In this document: positions 11,661 through 24,339 of the stretch, one piece after another | How the letters are laid out: each line of letters starts with the position of its first letter | Numbering within the stretch: the stretch's first letter is position 1 | Source of the DNA: Heliocidaris tuberculata | Lineage: Eukaryota; Echinodermata; Echinoidea; Camarodonta; Echinometridae | NCBI GenBank assembly: GCA_025618425.1 | Contig: CM046841.1 | Location: 9,430,654 to 9,494,653 of the forward strand | Length of the DNA: 64,000 nucleotides | Direction of reading: 5' to 3' | Program-made: the position numbers and the translations under genes | Notes under the pieces: generated by a model | What the model saw: only the letters and a program-made list of their open reading frames with translations | Database searches by the model: none | Told to the model about the DNA's origin: nothing

Positions 11661-14600
11661 AATAAAGCAGCATAATTTTCAAATTATTATCAATTATATA
11701 AACTACAATTGAAATAATGCATCATTAGAAAAGTATTTACTTCTGAAGAATAAATTACACATTAACACATTCCTCATAGTTTGTTTGGACTGCAACTACA
11801 CCTTTACTCATGAAAAGTAAACTGTGTACATGATAGCAGTGTTACAAACAAACATACTGGAACTTTTCAGACATTCCCTTTGACTGTGGGTAAATACAGT
11901 TTCCTGAAAGTCATGATCTGATAAATTCTTAACGATGATTGATTGTATTTTATTATCAATATTTACACACAGAAGCCTATGTCAATCAAATTAATGTAAT
12001 GAAGCTCACTTGAACTGCAATTACTGCTTGGAATGCTTATAAATTATGATTAAAATGTGTTTTTAACCTGCCTTGCTTACTTCCAAATCTCAAGAAACTG
12101 ACAAAGTAAATTTGACAAATTAGTGACACTTCTTACATTGACATTAATAGAATGTATTTATTAATCAACAATTTATTTTTTATAAACAATAAGTTATCCT
12201 TTTCTCTATAAAAGTGAAGAATAAAAAGGTGAGACAAAGGGCAAAAAAGAAGAATAGCATGGGATAAAGTCCATGTTACCACAGGTATTTTTCAGGTGCC
12301 TTACACAATCTGGTAGTTTGACAGCGCTAACCTTTTATGTTAACTTAATGCAGATCCAAGAGTGAATACAGGTGAATTATCAAGAGATTTTTAAAGCATG
12401 AAGCATAAAAAAGAGGAAAAAAAAACTCAGGATAAATTTCCTTCAAGATTCTTGACACTGGTAAATTCAGAAGTGACCTGCGACAGGAAGTACTACATAA
12501 CACATTTAAGCTGATCGGCAGGGCTGAAGACTTCTGGTTTTAAAAATCAAACATATCCTGTTATTCTGACGGGAATCTGTCAAGCGTGCCGAGCAGATGT
12601 CAGAAGCGCTTCAAACTGGAAGTTATAACTTCCACTGTCCTACATCTTAAAGGTCCTGGTCTAGTCTACTAAGTCCTAAAGCAAGTCCAAAGTATTTGGT
12701 CTTTCCTCGTTCCATACATTACCAAGTATTATGGAATAAAGGACACAATAAACATTCAAACGATTACTTTCCTTTTTGGTCTGATCCCAGCTATTAAGGC
12801 TAACAACTTAAATTAATCATCAGGTATATGTATAAAAATCTTTGTTGCAGTTGGCAACATATGGGATTTATCTTGCACTTGCACCATAAAAAATTGAAAT
12901 AAACTTTACTCGATTTTTATAACTGAAATTTCATAACTTTGTTTAACTTGAGCTCAGCCAGGTAAAAAGATTCTCCCAGAAGACGACTGGAAATCAATGA
13001 AATTTTATTTTAAAAAGGGACTGGAGAATCATCCTTCAGGCCTATAACATCACATTAGCATGAAATAACATTAACAGGCATATACAAAGCTGAAGTTCTT
13101 GGTGTTTAACTGAGCTAGCATTTCTAAATGTTCCAGTGTTTAATATACTCAACTTACTTTACATGTACCTATAAAGAAATAATGGTATACCCTTTTGGGT
13201 GCAATCAAAGTCTTGATACCTTCTAAAGACTTCCGTAAGATTCATGATACACTCTTAATACTTCCTCATGGACTAGATAGCGTGCTTAGCGTCTTTATAT
13301 CTTCCTTTCTTCCCGATATTCTGCAAATGTCAGCCAACAGGATTTGATGGCAGGATTAAGTTAATGTAAATGGGAAGGAACATTCGTCTTCCGTTGGATA
13401 AGGTATGTTAACATTGCTGACAACCAAAATATGCCTAAACCCTACATGTATATTTAAAGATAAAACTGAGTTCTGGTCATGAGATTGAATTGTGAACGAA
13501 AATGTCTCAAAGCAAAATTGGGAAAGGTGGATTATATAGCACATAAGAATTGGTGTATGCTGCAAGGTCTTGGAATCACCAAGATGATAAGAAATTGACT
13601 CAGTCCTGCTGAGAGTCACATGCAATGCACATAGAAATGTGTATATGGGATTACACACAAATGTTCGGCCTGAACATTTCAGCTGTTTCTTGTCATATTT
13701 TAAATCTGAGAGCATTTGAAGAGCAATCCTTTTCAGGGGACATATCTACTATGATATTCTTCCATACTAACATAAAAAGAATGAGAAAGCTCACAAATTA
13801 TTTTTTACCTTTCCCAGAACTCAAGCTACCCTTCAGGAAGAATAGCCATCTGGATGCAGTTTTAAGGATCTTGTTCTGCACTCCTTTATAATGGATATCA
13901 TTATTTTTCCTAAACTTCATTTTATTGCAAAAAAATATGTCTTGATAGTCAATACCATTACAAGTTTACAACAACATGTATTTCTTCTTTATTTTTCCTT
14001 GTAACTTTACACACAGGGCTATAGGTATATCTGGGAAACTTGGGCATTTCATTTCGATAAACTTGTACCTATAATGGTTCGTGTTACTCAGCCCTGCCTT
14101 TTCTTTTTGTAGGGTCTAATTGTATGTTTACAATTTGAAAAACTTTCAGGGTTTACAATACATTACATCCTCAAATCTTTTTCCTTTACATATATAATTG
14201 TAATTATGCTCCTTTCACATTTTTTAGAGATGGGGGGGGGGGGCATTTGTTGTACTTGTATCTGTATTCTGTAGATTACATTCAAGAAAACATGTTATGC
14301 AGGTTGTTTCTGTCCAAGTATTGGTCCTTATTAAGATTTCTTGGTTCCATATGGCATCTTTTGATCTGGTATTCACCATATTTCTCAGGAAAAACATAGG
14401 TTTGTGTACAAATTTGAGTATGAATTGGGGAGCTCTAAACTTTGGTCATGATCCATTAATTTACCTGTACATCAAGTCCTTTATGGGAGTGTTCCAATAA
14501 CAGTCCAACAAAAGACATTGAATTGGGATTTTTTTTTTTTTTTTTGGGGGGGGGATTAATGTTGTGAATCTTGTACAAAGAAGAAAGAAAATATGTAAGT

Positions 14601-15555
14601 ATGTAAGTATGTAGAATAAAATAAAATATGTAATGAACAAGAAGAGATTGGTGACTGGAGCGTTCAATGATCATTTGTGCATGCAGTCCATCGAACAAAT
14701 ACACAGTAAATTAGTACAAAAATTGGAAAAGGGAGATTTCTAGGCTTAGATTCAAAAGTCATAAAAATTGTAGGAGTCTCAAAGTTCTTAACAGCTTTCC
14801 AAAGTCTCTTGCAACTACTGGTATCATGCATATCCGGTAAGTTTTGGGAATACTTTATGTACAACTAAAGCCTCATTGAAAAATAGAGATTTCATTAATT
14901 CCATAAACAATTTCATTCAGTGAATCCTTTAAGAAGTCAATCATGCAAAAACTGTATGTGAGTTTATGTCTTTTACTTTCTTGAATTTCCCTTCCCTAAC
15001 TTTCTTGAATTTTCCTTTCCTAACTGCTACCAAATTTGTCTTCACTCTCTTTGTCTGTGAGTCATGCTCACTTGATGATGATTCTTTCAGATTCTTTCAG
15101 TTTGACGAACCTCCCGGAATAATGATCACTCTCACTCAGGCTCTAATCAATGTCTGAGCAACCCAACCAGACAATGTTCAATTGCATAAGGGAGCAAGCT
15201 TGGCTGATGTAGTGCAATGTAAAACTGCATCTTTTCAAGCTCTTGAATACTCAAGCCTAAGATAACTTTGGCTGAAGTCGATGGAAAATGTCTTGTTTTA
15301 TCAAATCGAATTGTGTCCGATGAGATAAAAAAAAGGAAACACATTTTCCCTAAATCAATGACCATTACCAACACTGTAGATTACTGTCAAACCAGAAACG
15401 TTTGTGACTTAAAGGCATTGATTAACTTTGCCCAGGATTGAAAAAAAAAATCACTGTTCCAGCTAATGCTGTAATCATAATTGCAAACCTTTAGCTCAGA
15501 CAGGAATCGCCTGAGTTTTATAAGCTGATCGGTCGTTTATATATCAAGATATTTA
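11661..15555. other. Intronic DNA, no gene seen
   Basis: A G run lies at about 14231-14243, and a T run into a G run at 14530-14555. The open frames near 13.4-13.9 kb match no family known to me and lack flanking splice signals that I can support. Confidence 0.5.
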
Positions 15556-15760
15556 CGATTGAACATTGATGTCGGGATAGAGTACCACCGAACCCTAAAG
15601 AACTCTTACGGTTGGTATACCTCGCTCTATCACAGAATACCGTACGGGCTGGAAACCCGCTCTGAAATCGCCAAGCGCTGGTGCTTGGTTTTTGTGACTG
15701 CAGCGCAGCGAAGAAGCCGAGCGAGTTGCGCTAGCGATTGATCGCGATTTTCTCTTTTTT
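15556..15760. other. CpG-rich islet with an inverted repeat
   Basis: This 200-bp patch is clearly richer in GC and CpG than its neighbours. Its left part holds GATAGAGTACCACCGAACC and, inverted, GGTTGGTATACC plus CTCTATC. The right part has CGCAGCGAAGAAGCCGAGCG and GCGCTAGCGATTGATCGCG. It could be a transposon fragment or a regulatory element. Confidence 0.45.
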
Positions 15761-16107
15761 AGGATAGTAAACGGGTTCCATTTTCTCTCATACTTTCACA
15801 TATCCTTAATTATATATGTAGTTAGAGGACTGCACACAATTCACTGGCATTTGAGCTGATTTTACAATTTTTCACAAAGTTAATCAATCACTTTAAAACT
15901 TTTAAAATTGTAAATGACAGCCATTTCCACAGCAAGAAACTTTCCCAATTTGCAAAAAAAAATGAGTGTTATGTCAGCTATGATTCAATGATTTCGCAGC
16001 ATGATACTTTCGTGAATCTGAACCTCTCGCAAAATTCATGAACATTACATGCAGGCGAGAGTTTCTGGTCCTACGGTAGTAACAGTACCTTTAAAGTAGT
16101 CCATGCA

Positions 16108-16519
16108 CCAACCCTTTCGAGACAACTGATCACATTTTGTGGTTTGGCTCAATAACTTTTGACTCAGAGCCCTAAAAAATATACCAGATGCATGAGTAGA
16201 AAGAGCAAAAACTTCTGCACACACTGTGTCCATTTTTGTTGCATGACCATATTGCGTTTGATGCCAGGAATTTTAAAAACGAGAATAAGCTTTAAAATCC
16301 TTAAATTGGCAACACATAGAGAGGTTCAAAATAATTGTTGTATGTCAAAATTGGCAATTTTTTCAACATTTTGACAAATTTGCTTATCATGTATATTGTT
16401 TCAAAGACATTACACCTTATCAAAACTATGTAGCACTAAAAGAAAAATATTGTTGCCAATTTGAGGAACAAAATGTGATCACTTTAGCCCTTTAATAATT
16501 CCTGTCCTGAATGGTTTAA
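16108..16519 (+). mobile_element. TTAA MITE family A, copy 2
   Basis: It has the same interior as the copy at 4658. The left end is decayed to CCAACCCTTTCGAGACAACT and the right end to TCCTGAATGGTTTAA, so the TTAA is lost on the left. Confidence 0.8.
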
Positions 16520-17053
16520 CATAACAATGGACTTGGTTCAAGCTGGTTTCAATCTACTGATTTATGAAATGCCAAGTGTACATCACCCTTTTTATTTCAT
16601 ACAAACTACCATACTGTAACAAAATTAATTGACAAAATGAAGTGAAAATGAGAAATGTGATTTCACATTGACATTATTTTTGTTTGTTCATTTAGTTACA
16701 GAATGATGGTAATTTTTATGGGCTGACATTGGTGCTCAATACATCTGGGGACTAAATCTACCAACTGAAATAAAACACTTTGATGAATATCCACCAATGA
16801 TGTCATACTCAACATACACTGCAATCATGCTGTCCTATCGCTTTGTTTAAAGTACTTTTATTGGTGGAAGACTAGAAAGGCAATGCTAATTCCTAGTATT
16901 GTTTTCAGAAGGAAATGTTATCAAGGTGCGGGCAGTCTGGCAGGAAAATTACCAGACTTGAAAGTCGAAAACAACTCTAACCAAAATGACCAACAGTCTG
17001 GTATAGGAGATGCAAAACAATACACTATTATGCATGTACTCATGGAATTCAAA

Positions 17054-17351
17054 GACCCCGTTCTCATTACGAGATTAGAAAGTGGATCGCGCTATCGTGG
17101 GGCGTGCCAGGGAGGGTTCACACCTGCAGAGGGTAGCGCGATCTATAAATAGCACTCTCTGCACAGTAGACTGCGAATGGGCGCGCTCTAGATCATGCTA
17201 TCTCTTGTGGACCACCCCCAGAGGTGGTCTGGTTCGGTATTGCCGTGGACTGTCATGGAGCGCGCCAAAACCACGTTGCCGCGTTCTCACCTTCGAGGTG
17301 GCGATCTAGCGCACGCCAGATAGCGCTATCCCTTGTAATGAGAATGGGGTC
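17054..17351. mobile_element. CpG-rich MITE with GACCCC(A/G)TTCTCATTAC ends
   Basis: The left end GACCCCGTTCTCATTAC mirrors the right end, which reads GACCCCATTCTCATTAC in reverse. The 298-bp interior is GC-rich, with GCGCGATCTATAAATAG and GATAGCGCTATC words. No clear target duplication is visible. Confidence 0.75.
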
Positions 17352-17354
17352 ATA

Positions 17355-18530
17355 GTCTGGAAGGAGAAAGTTCCTGAAATATATTCAAGATGCACATGAG
17401 AGCAGTTTTGCAAATTTCAGGGGTGACAATAATGAAAATGAGATTTGATTTAACTTGAGATAATACCACAAAGTGTTTTTCATCGGACCCTTTGACTAAA
17501 TTTTATCAGGACTATTCCGAATATCTACAAATGTAGATCTTCTCCCTTTTATCATCTTTACCATCCAAACCGTCTGTGTAATTCTTCTACCAAGTCTGAC
17601 AAATGACCAAGTCCTTTACTCTCAAGGACCAATTTAAGTTGAAGATAATCAATTAAACAGTTTAAGGGATCTAATTGAGTGTTTTTGTTAGTCTAAGCCC
17701 TCTTATCTCTTCATCCCTTGACCTTTTGAATAGGAAGAGGATTATTTACAAAAGCTGAGGTTGCAAAGCTATATGGATTCCAATAACAGACCTGAAGCCT
17801 CTAATCGGATTTAGGAAGGGATAATGAGACTGATTGTGATAGGATAGAGGGCTGCAAAGTACCAATTAATAACAACTTGTTCTTTTGTGCTGGTGATGTT
17901 CTCTGAGCTTCTATGGTTAGAGCTAAAAAAGGTAATCCTGATTGCAGAATGATTGGCCCTGCATTTGGAAAAACCTAGTGTCTATTTTGGAGGTTGAAAT
18001 CTGCAATTCTTTCAATTAGAGGAAGATTAATCAAATACATGTATTTATAGAAAAACTCAATCAAACATTGAGGTCACTACTCACTTTGTTGTCACAGAAA
18101 AGGCTGTCATTAACAGATTTTGCAAGTTTGATTTTTACAGTATAATGCTGTTATGGCTCTGATGTCTCTCTGACTTGCAGAAAACCAGTTCTACAGCATA
18201 TACTTTGCTAGGCATTACAAGTAGCTGTTATGGTTTAATTAGGGAAATGTAACTTACATTTCCCTGGTGTAACTGCACGTTTGGAAATGGACTCTACTTT
18301 TTTTCTAGATTTCTTGCATGATATGTTTCACAGGTGCTGTTCATATATTTGTATATCCAGCTCACCAGCCAAACTTACAAATCAGCAGAAGGCCAGCTCA
18401 CTAGAGTTAGACCAAGCCTTGAAGAAAAGGTAGCCCTGGCCTGTCTTTGAACTTCAAGTTCAGGTATAATTTCTCCATTTTGAGAGAAACTAGCAAGTCA
18501 TTCAGAGTAGTTTATCATTCAGTAAACTGG
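17355..18530. other. Intronic DNA, no feature seen
   Basis: This is unique-looking AT-rich sequence. Confidence 0.5.
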
Positions 18531-18535
18531 GCAGC

Positions 18536-18652
18536 ATTTCATGAAACTGTCCAGTACGCCAACATCCCATTGAAACGCATGTATTAAGATTAACATGCGT
18601 TTCAATGGGATGTCGGCGAACTTGTACTTACGACAATTTCGTGAAACGATGC
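18536..18652. mobile_element. Short palindromic MITE
   Basis: The arms share CATCCCATTGAAACGCATGT around a 10-bp centre, and the outer parts GGGCAGCATTTCATGAAACT and, reversed, CAGGCATCGTTTCACGAAAT are also related. Confidence 0.7.
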
Positions 18653-18659
18653 CTGGGCA

Positions 18660-20424
18660 TTTGGACCAGGAGAAAATACTAACAAACTTTAAAGGTGACT
18701 AGTCACCAAAAAAAAAATATTTGGCTCTCTATCTATGTTTGGGGTTTAATAATTCAAGATATCAGCTTCAAATATACTTCTGTTACAAGATACACATGCA
18801 CAGAAGTAGACTCTGGGTTACATGCTACATGTATCTTCAGTCTTCACTTTAGTGTGGGCCTACATATGTGAAATCAATTTTCCCCTTATGATCTTAAGGA
18901 TCATAAATCTTTAATCGTTTATCATTTCAATGTCTCATACAGTTTGAGGGAGATTTTGTCTCCTATACCAATACACATATTTCTAAATGAATCTCTTTTG
19001 ATGAGGGGTTCCCTTTCAGAGTGATCAATCATCTCCTTGACACAGACCAAACAGCTTACAAATAAACCCTTATTGAGCACTGGGTCATCAGAAATGACCT
19101 CTTTCTATCCCCTTGAATAGCAATTGACCAAAGTCATCTCAAGGGAAATTAAGTACCCAATTGACAATGAAAGAAGGACCCTCTTTTGTGAAGGAAAGGG
19201 GGTGAAGGATGACCCTATGTGTCTACAATAAGCTCCTTAAAGTGTACCAACCACCTGAAAAAAGAATTTGTATATTGCTAGGAATTAACCTCAAAGAACT
19301 TTATCTGAAATTCTGTAGGTCAACAGTTTAGGAGTGTGAAGGAAATAAAGGATAACATGAAGGTGCTTGCGCGGAACTGAACCTCCAAGTTGGGTTCCGT
19401 GCGAGCCCTTATCTTGGCGAGCGCGTACGGGTGCGTTGAGTAGTCTACTCCCGAGTCGCTTTTATGCTTATAGAGAGTATAATTAAACTTGTAATATCTC
19501 TTTATAGAAGTGATATTCGAAGCCCATATTTGGAATATAGTAGAATGACATGGAACCTCTAACATACAGAGTAAAATATTTTTTGGTGATTGGTACCCTT
19601 TAAACGATTCAAGGCAAAATACCTGATTTAGCCTACAGCCATCATATCAAATCAATTCTCTTGCATCCACTTCTTAAACTCTTTTTCTTTTCTTTTTTCT
19701 TTTTTGTTGTTGTTGTTGTTGGGGGGGGGGGGTGGTTATCCCTCATAGGGCTACATGATATGTCATTCTATGGCCTGACAGACATACATGTTAATGTAGG
19801 CCTACCTGTACATTGTAGTTACATGTACCCACCTACCAGATTTGAACCAACAACCGTTTGACTGAAAACTGTTGGGACAAAGTTATTTCCAAGAGATCCA
19901 AATTGCTGCAGAAGTGTTCCACAACTCATAACACTCAAAAATATTTGAATCTTGAACTCAATCAATTTCATCAGATCATCATTTTCTAACTTTATCCTTC
20001 CAAGTCTGAGGCCTTACCGGAGTCGACATCAACATCTCAGAATACAGAGCGCTTGCACTGATACTTCATCTTTTGTTCTTCAACAATATAAAAGAATCGA
20101 GACCTATCAGTAATCTTCTTTCCAAGAGCTACATGTATAATAAAAGAATAAAAGATAAATTGAGATCTTACAAATTGCAGGCAGCTTAAAACCCTTTTCA
20201 ACTCTATTGATCCTTCTTTGTAAGGATTAGAGGCCTGTTCAAGGTTGGAGGGCATCTTCAGAAGAATGGAACTACTTTTAAACTTTGTTAGGGCTTAAAA
20301 CTGATACAGGGAGAGTACCTGCACTACTGATAATGGACTCTTCAGAGGGTTGTTTTAAGATTTGGACACCGCAGTATCACATGCACTTCAAATTGGAGTA
20401 CAAAGTAGGCTTAATTTTTTTTTT
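18660..20424. other. Intronic DNA with one (GTT)n/G tract
   Basis: A (GTT)5 run followed by a dozen G lies at 19705-19732. A GC-richer patch at 19365-19460 has no identifiable feature. No gene is seen. Confidence 0.5.
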
Positions 20425-20643
20425 AAAGGTGGCCAGCAGGCCCACTTAAGCATGAAATCCAGGTGGCCAAATGGATTCTTAGGTGGCCTTGATGCTACAT
20501 GTACATGTACATTTTTATTTATTTGTATCTTACACTATATCTTTTTCAGTGGCCAGCCAGGCCACCGATCCAACAGTTTCAGGTGGCCAGACGCCGTTTC
20601 AGGTGGCCACTGGTACATGGGCCACTATTAAAGTTGAGTCCTG
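20425..20643 (+). mobile_element. Repeat family J (GGTGGCC repeats), copy 1
   Basis: Five or more GGTGGCC or GTGGCCA words recur through the element, with TCAGGTGGCCAGACGCCGTT near the end. It matches the reverse copy at 30693-30920 end to end. Confidence 0.75.
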
Positions 20644-20820
20644 CTATACTGAACTTCACAGACACCAATGGTACTGTACAACATTTCTGGTTCATGTAGA
20701 GCTCTACAAACTTCTTAACAACAAGTAGACCCTATAGGAATTTTTATTCAGTCTTTATTAATTCCCCTAACAATGAATACCCATCCCCACCGCAGCAATC
20801 CTAGTCACATCTCAATTTCT

Positions 20821-21050
20821 GGGGTGGTATTATGAGATTTATTTTATCTTGATTTTAGTGAAAAGATTTTAATTGTCATAACAAATTTCAAATTGCAACA
20901 TTTCATTGGTGTTTGTGCAGATGAATTCCGCGTACGCAGCCACTTTTGCGCAGGCATTAACCAATGATGCGCCATAAGCGTACATTTTGTTATGACAATT
21001 AAAATTATTTCACTCAAATCAAGATAAAATAAATCTCAAAATACCACCCC
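20821..21050. mobile_element. MITE with GGGGTGGTATT terminal inverted repeats of about 64 bp
   Basis: Both ends read GGGGTGGTATT(A/T)TGAGATTT and continue through TTATCTTGATTT and TTTTAATTGTCATAACAAA in opposite senses, with a few mismatches. No target duplication is clear. Confidence 0.8.
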
Positions 21051-21141
21051 TGGTCACTATCTGATCAGAAAAATTTGAGAAGTTTTGATCACACCTATAC
21101 ATGTGTAGGCTATAGATGGTCTTAGACTTAGGCCTATTACA

Positions 21142-21350
21142 TGAGGAGGTGCGAGCTCAGTGGTTGAGTAGTGGTCTCGTAACTGGGTGACCTGGGTTCG
21201 AAACCAAGTGGATGCGCTAGTGCCCTTTGGGAAGGCATTAATCCTCATTACCAAGTCCCTCGGAGAGGACTTAAAGCCGTCGGTCCCCTAGTTGCTTTCT
21301 TACAAGCATACACATGCTTTCTTAGCAGTCAGGTAAAATAAACCATCAAA
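21142..21350 (+). mobile_element. tRNA-derived SINE, second family
   Basis: The head GCGAGCTCAGTGGTTGAGTA carries a promoter A box, and CCTGGGTTCGAAACC is a good B box. The tRNA part differs from the SINE at 3362, but the body has GGGAAGGCATTAATCCTCAT. Confidence 0.8.
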
Positions 21351-22252
21351 CCTCAAACCTTAACCATATCATTTTGCTTTAATGTCATACTTTCCATATC
21401 ACCATTTCAAATTCACCCCCAAAATAATGCACGTATGGCCTATAGTCTATAAAAACCCCTATATTTCATTTTTGTCTGCAGACATCCAGCACTCCCTTTG
21501 TTTTCAAACAGACAAAAAAATAACTGTGGGTGTAGACCGAAGGACAAATAGTAGGCCTTTAAGGCCTATATATTTCTCTGGAACTATTGGGAGTTCATGG
21601 CTATATCACATGCCTAGGCCAGCCAGACATTGCGCTGTACTCTCTAATAACTATATTAGGTTGTAGCAGGAAATAGTACTGATTGGCCCCCTGGGTTCTT
21701 GCAATTAGTTCGACTGCTGCATACTTCCTTACCAAGATTCAAAGTAAAAATTTACTGGCTAATACTTTCAAATGTTAGCTTTAGAATTCTACAAACCGAC
21801 AAATAAATAAACATACATTTCATGAGGAAGAAACACCACGGGGAAAAGACAATTTGAAAAAAAAATTTGGGCTGTTGTTGCAAAGTGTACTTTAAAGGAC
21901 AAATGAAACATTCTTTTTACAATAATCAAATTTCATCAAGTTTTCCTTCTACTCATAATCATGACTGCTTTTGATTGCTTTGGGCTGAATATAATGAATC
22001 TATCTTCGTACAGGCATATCCATGGCCACGGTTTAGAGGTTTGATACTTTTTGGCAACTCCAAAATATATTTGATCTATCTGCCCTCCCACCCACCCAGT
22101 CTTTCGTCCATTACTGGTCATCACCTACGACCAGTGGTCAGCTGTATACATACCAGGCTCTGGCCACTTGAAATTCAAGTGCTTGGTCAACACTTGAGTG
22201 CCATTGGGAGAGGCCTGTGAAGTGGCTGGATTGTAATTTGTAAAACAGCTAA

Positions 22253-22689
22253 CAGGGTGTTCGGACACAAAAAATTTATACCAGAACGGTATAGCTATAC
22301 GATGGATTTATGTGTCTGAATGTTTACTAACGAAACGTCCTATAAAGAAACTAGGGTTAGAGCATCGTTTTGAACTAGAACTCGATAACAAATCACTTTT
22401 CCATGTGTGTCTGAATGTATGGCGACCATAGAACGGTATAACTGGGCAGGGCTAAACGTGAGCGCGCGCGAAAGGTGACCTTACCTCTCATTTCCATGGA
22501 TGAAGGGGCTAGCGGAGACCATAACAACATGCGCAGTGGAAAACTGCGCATCTACATGTACAGTGTATACAATGTTTTTCTAATCGGTCGAGATATGTGT
22601 CTGAACGGTCCGTAGGCTATACAATGAAAATTCTATACGACGTTTCTTTATCGCGTTTCGGTATAAGCGTTTTGTGTCTGAACAGGGGG
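22253..22689. mobile_element. Harbinger-like MITE with TAA duplication
   Basis: The ends are CAGGGTGTTCGGACACAAAA and, reversed, CCCCCTGTTCAGACACAAAA. TAA lies directly outside each end (22250-22252 and 22690-22692), fitting the 3-bp TNA target of PIF/Harbinger elements. GTGTCTGAA words and AACGGTATA also recur inside. Confidence 0.7.
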
Positions 22690-22692
22690 TAA

Positions 22693-24033
22693 GAAAGTGA
22701 GCACTCTGAAAGGGCAGGGCTTGGCTCTGCACAGGTGTATGAGCAACTGAGTATGGTATGAGACAGCATTTATCAAGGTCTGTGAAGCGCCTGTTCATAT
22801 TTATCATCGCTATCTCAAGTTCACACATGAAAATTTTAATTACTTATTGTTCAGCTAAAAAGTTACCGCACAAAATATCATATAAGTTTTCAATAACAAA
22901 AGGGGGTGGGTCACAAACAAGTTTCCCCTTGTTTAAAGTCTAGGCCTACAGGTACAGATATGTTACATTGTGCTTTGAAAGTTTACATTTACAGTAATTA
23001 AAAACATCCACTTTGCAGTACCTAAAGAGTAGTGTAAGTTTCACCAGTCATGAATACAATAACAAGATCCATAAAAACTGCACGTAGGCCAACACACAAA
23101 AACAGCAATGAACTGCCATAAAGATGGTAAATTTTCTGACTCTTCAAATAACAATGGACAAAAAGACAACAGACATCCCAAATAGAGACATTCAAATAAC
23201 TAAGCACTAGTCAGAATTCCAAGGTTAGTTGTTGATAATGTTGCCTAGCAACCTGCACAGTACTTGAACTGATCCTCAAGAAGACACTAGAGGTCAAAAG
23301 GTCAAAGCAAGGAATGTTGCAGTTTGGCTAGGTGGGGTAAATAGATGGGCTCAGACAATCATGTAAATAGAGGCAAAACAGAGGAAACTGTAATTTTCGA
23401 ATTTCTTGCAGAAGTTTATCCACATAGAGCTTGCATTTATGATTGGCATTGACTGCATTATCAATAAATGCAATCATATTTGAGTCTATGTGAGGTTCTT
23501 TCTTCTTCTTTTCTGTGGGGAGGGGGGGGGCTATTGATTAAAATATGTTTCCTCTACATGTAGGCCAAATAAAATAATAATCATTTACATAGGATATATA
23601 AAAGTAGATACATGTATATAGTGATATTTTTAAAGAGCAGTTTCTGATTTTATATGTACATGTACATGTATATATACCACACAGCACTAACCTACAAGTA
23701 CATCTACATGTACATGTATTACACTTTAATAGCAAATGTTTGTTTCATTCTTTAATCAATCATAAATGAAAACTTAGGCAATTTGCACCAAAAATGAAGT
23801 CTCATAAAATAAAATCATTTTTAATTAAAATGTAGCTAAAACTTACCTGTGATTAATAACCATTCCATAAGTATCCACAAACAGAAAGGTAGGCAAAGAT
23901 CCGAAGAAGATGTGCAAAAAAAAAGAGAGAAGGGAATAAGAAGGGAGAATAATACATCAATATCAAATTCCAATCACTGGAAAGGATTACATATTATAAA
24001 TATATATGTACACATTCTTAAATTCATTGTGGG
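22693..24033. other. Intronic DNA rich in ACATGTA words
   Basis: TACATGTACATGTA runs lie at 23650-23672 and 23702-23718, and a G run at 23518-23530. No gene is seen. Confidence 0.5.
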
Positions 24034-24206
24034 CATCTGTAAAAGGCGCCTGGCAGGAATGCTCCCCAGGGAGTGGAGAAGGTGCACACATTGTGTGCAA
24101 GCAAGCCATGAATCTGATGACCGGGGTAATAATACATGTATGTCTGTAGAGCACTTAGAGACATCGTAGATGTATTAGGCGTTATATGAATCCAGAATAT
24201 TATTAT
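24034..24206 (+). mobile_element. SINE/LINE 3' end with L2-like tail
   Basis: It contains AATGCTCCCCAGGGAGTGGA, GAGCACTTAGAGACATCGTA and an AGGCGTTATATGAATCCAGA tail ending in (ATT)n. This is the style of L2-type 3' tails shared by SINEs. A second copy lies at 60460-60605. Confidence 0.7.
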
Positions 24207-24250
24207 TATTAAATTGTATGTAAGAAAAGCTAGTTTTAAGCACACACAGT

Positions 24251-24333
24251 ATAGTCGATTGAGAGCCAGAAGGGCCTTAACTCATATCTTTTCAGATAGA
24301 ACCAACACCCTTCAGGCTCTCAGCACACAATAC
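24251..24333. mobile_element. Hairpin family K, copy 2
   Basis: GAGAGCCAGAAGGGCCTTAA and, inverted, CACCCTTCAGGCTCTC form the stem. It is more decayed than the other two copies. Confidence 0.6.
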
Positions 24334-24339
24334 ACAATT

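Noticed and set aside
13356..13715. 119-codon minus-strand open frame in the intron
   Set aside because: There is no recognisable domain, no LRR or Ig pattern expected of a peroxidasin exon, and no convincing splice sites at its edges.
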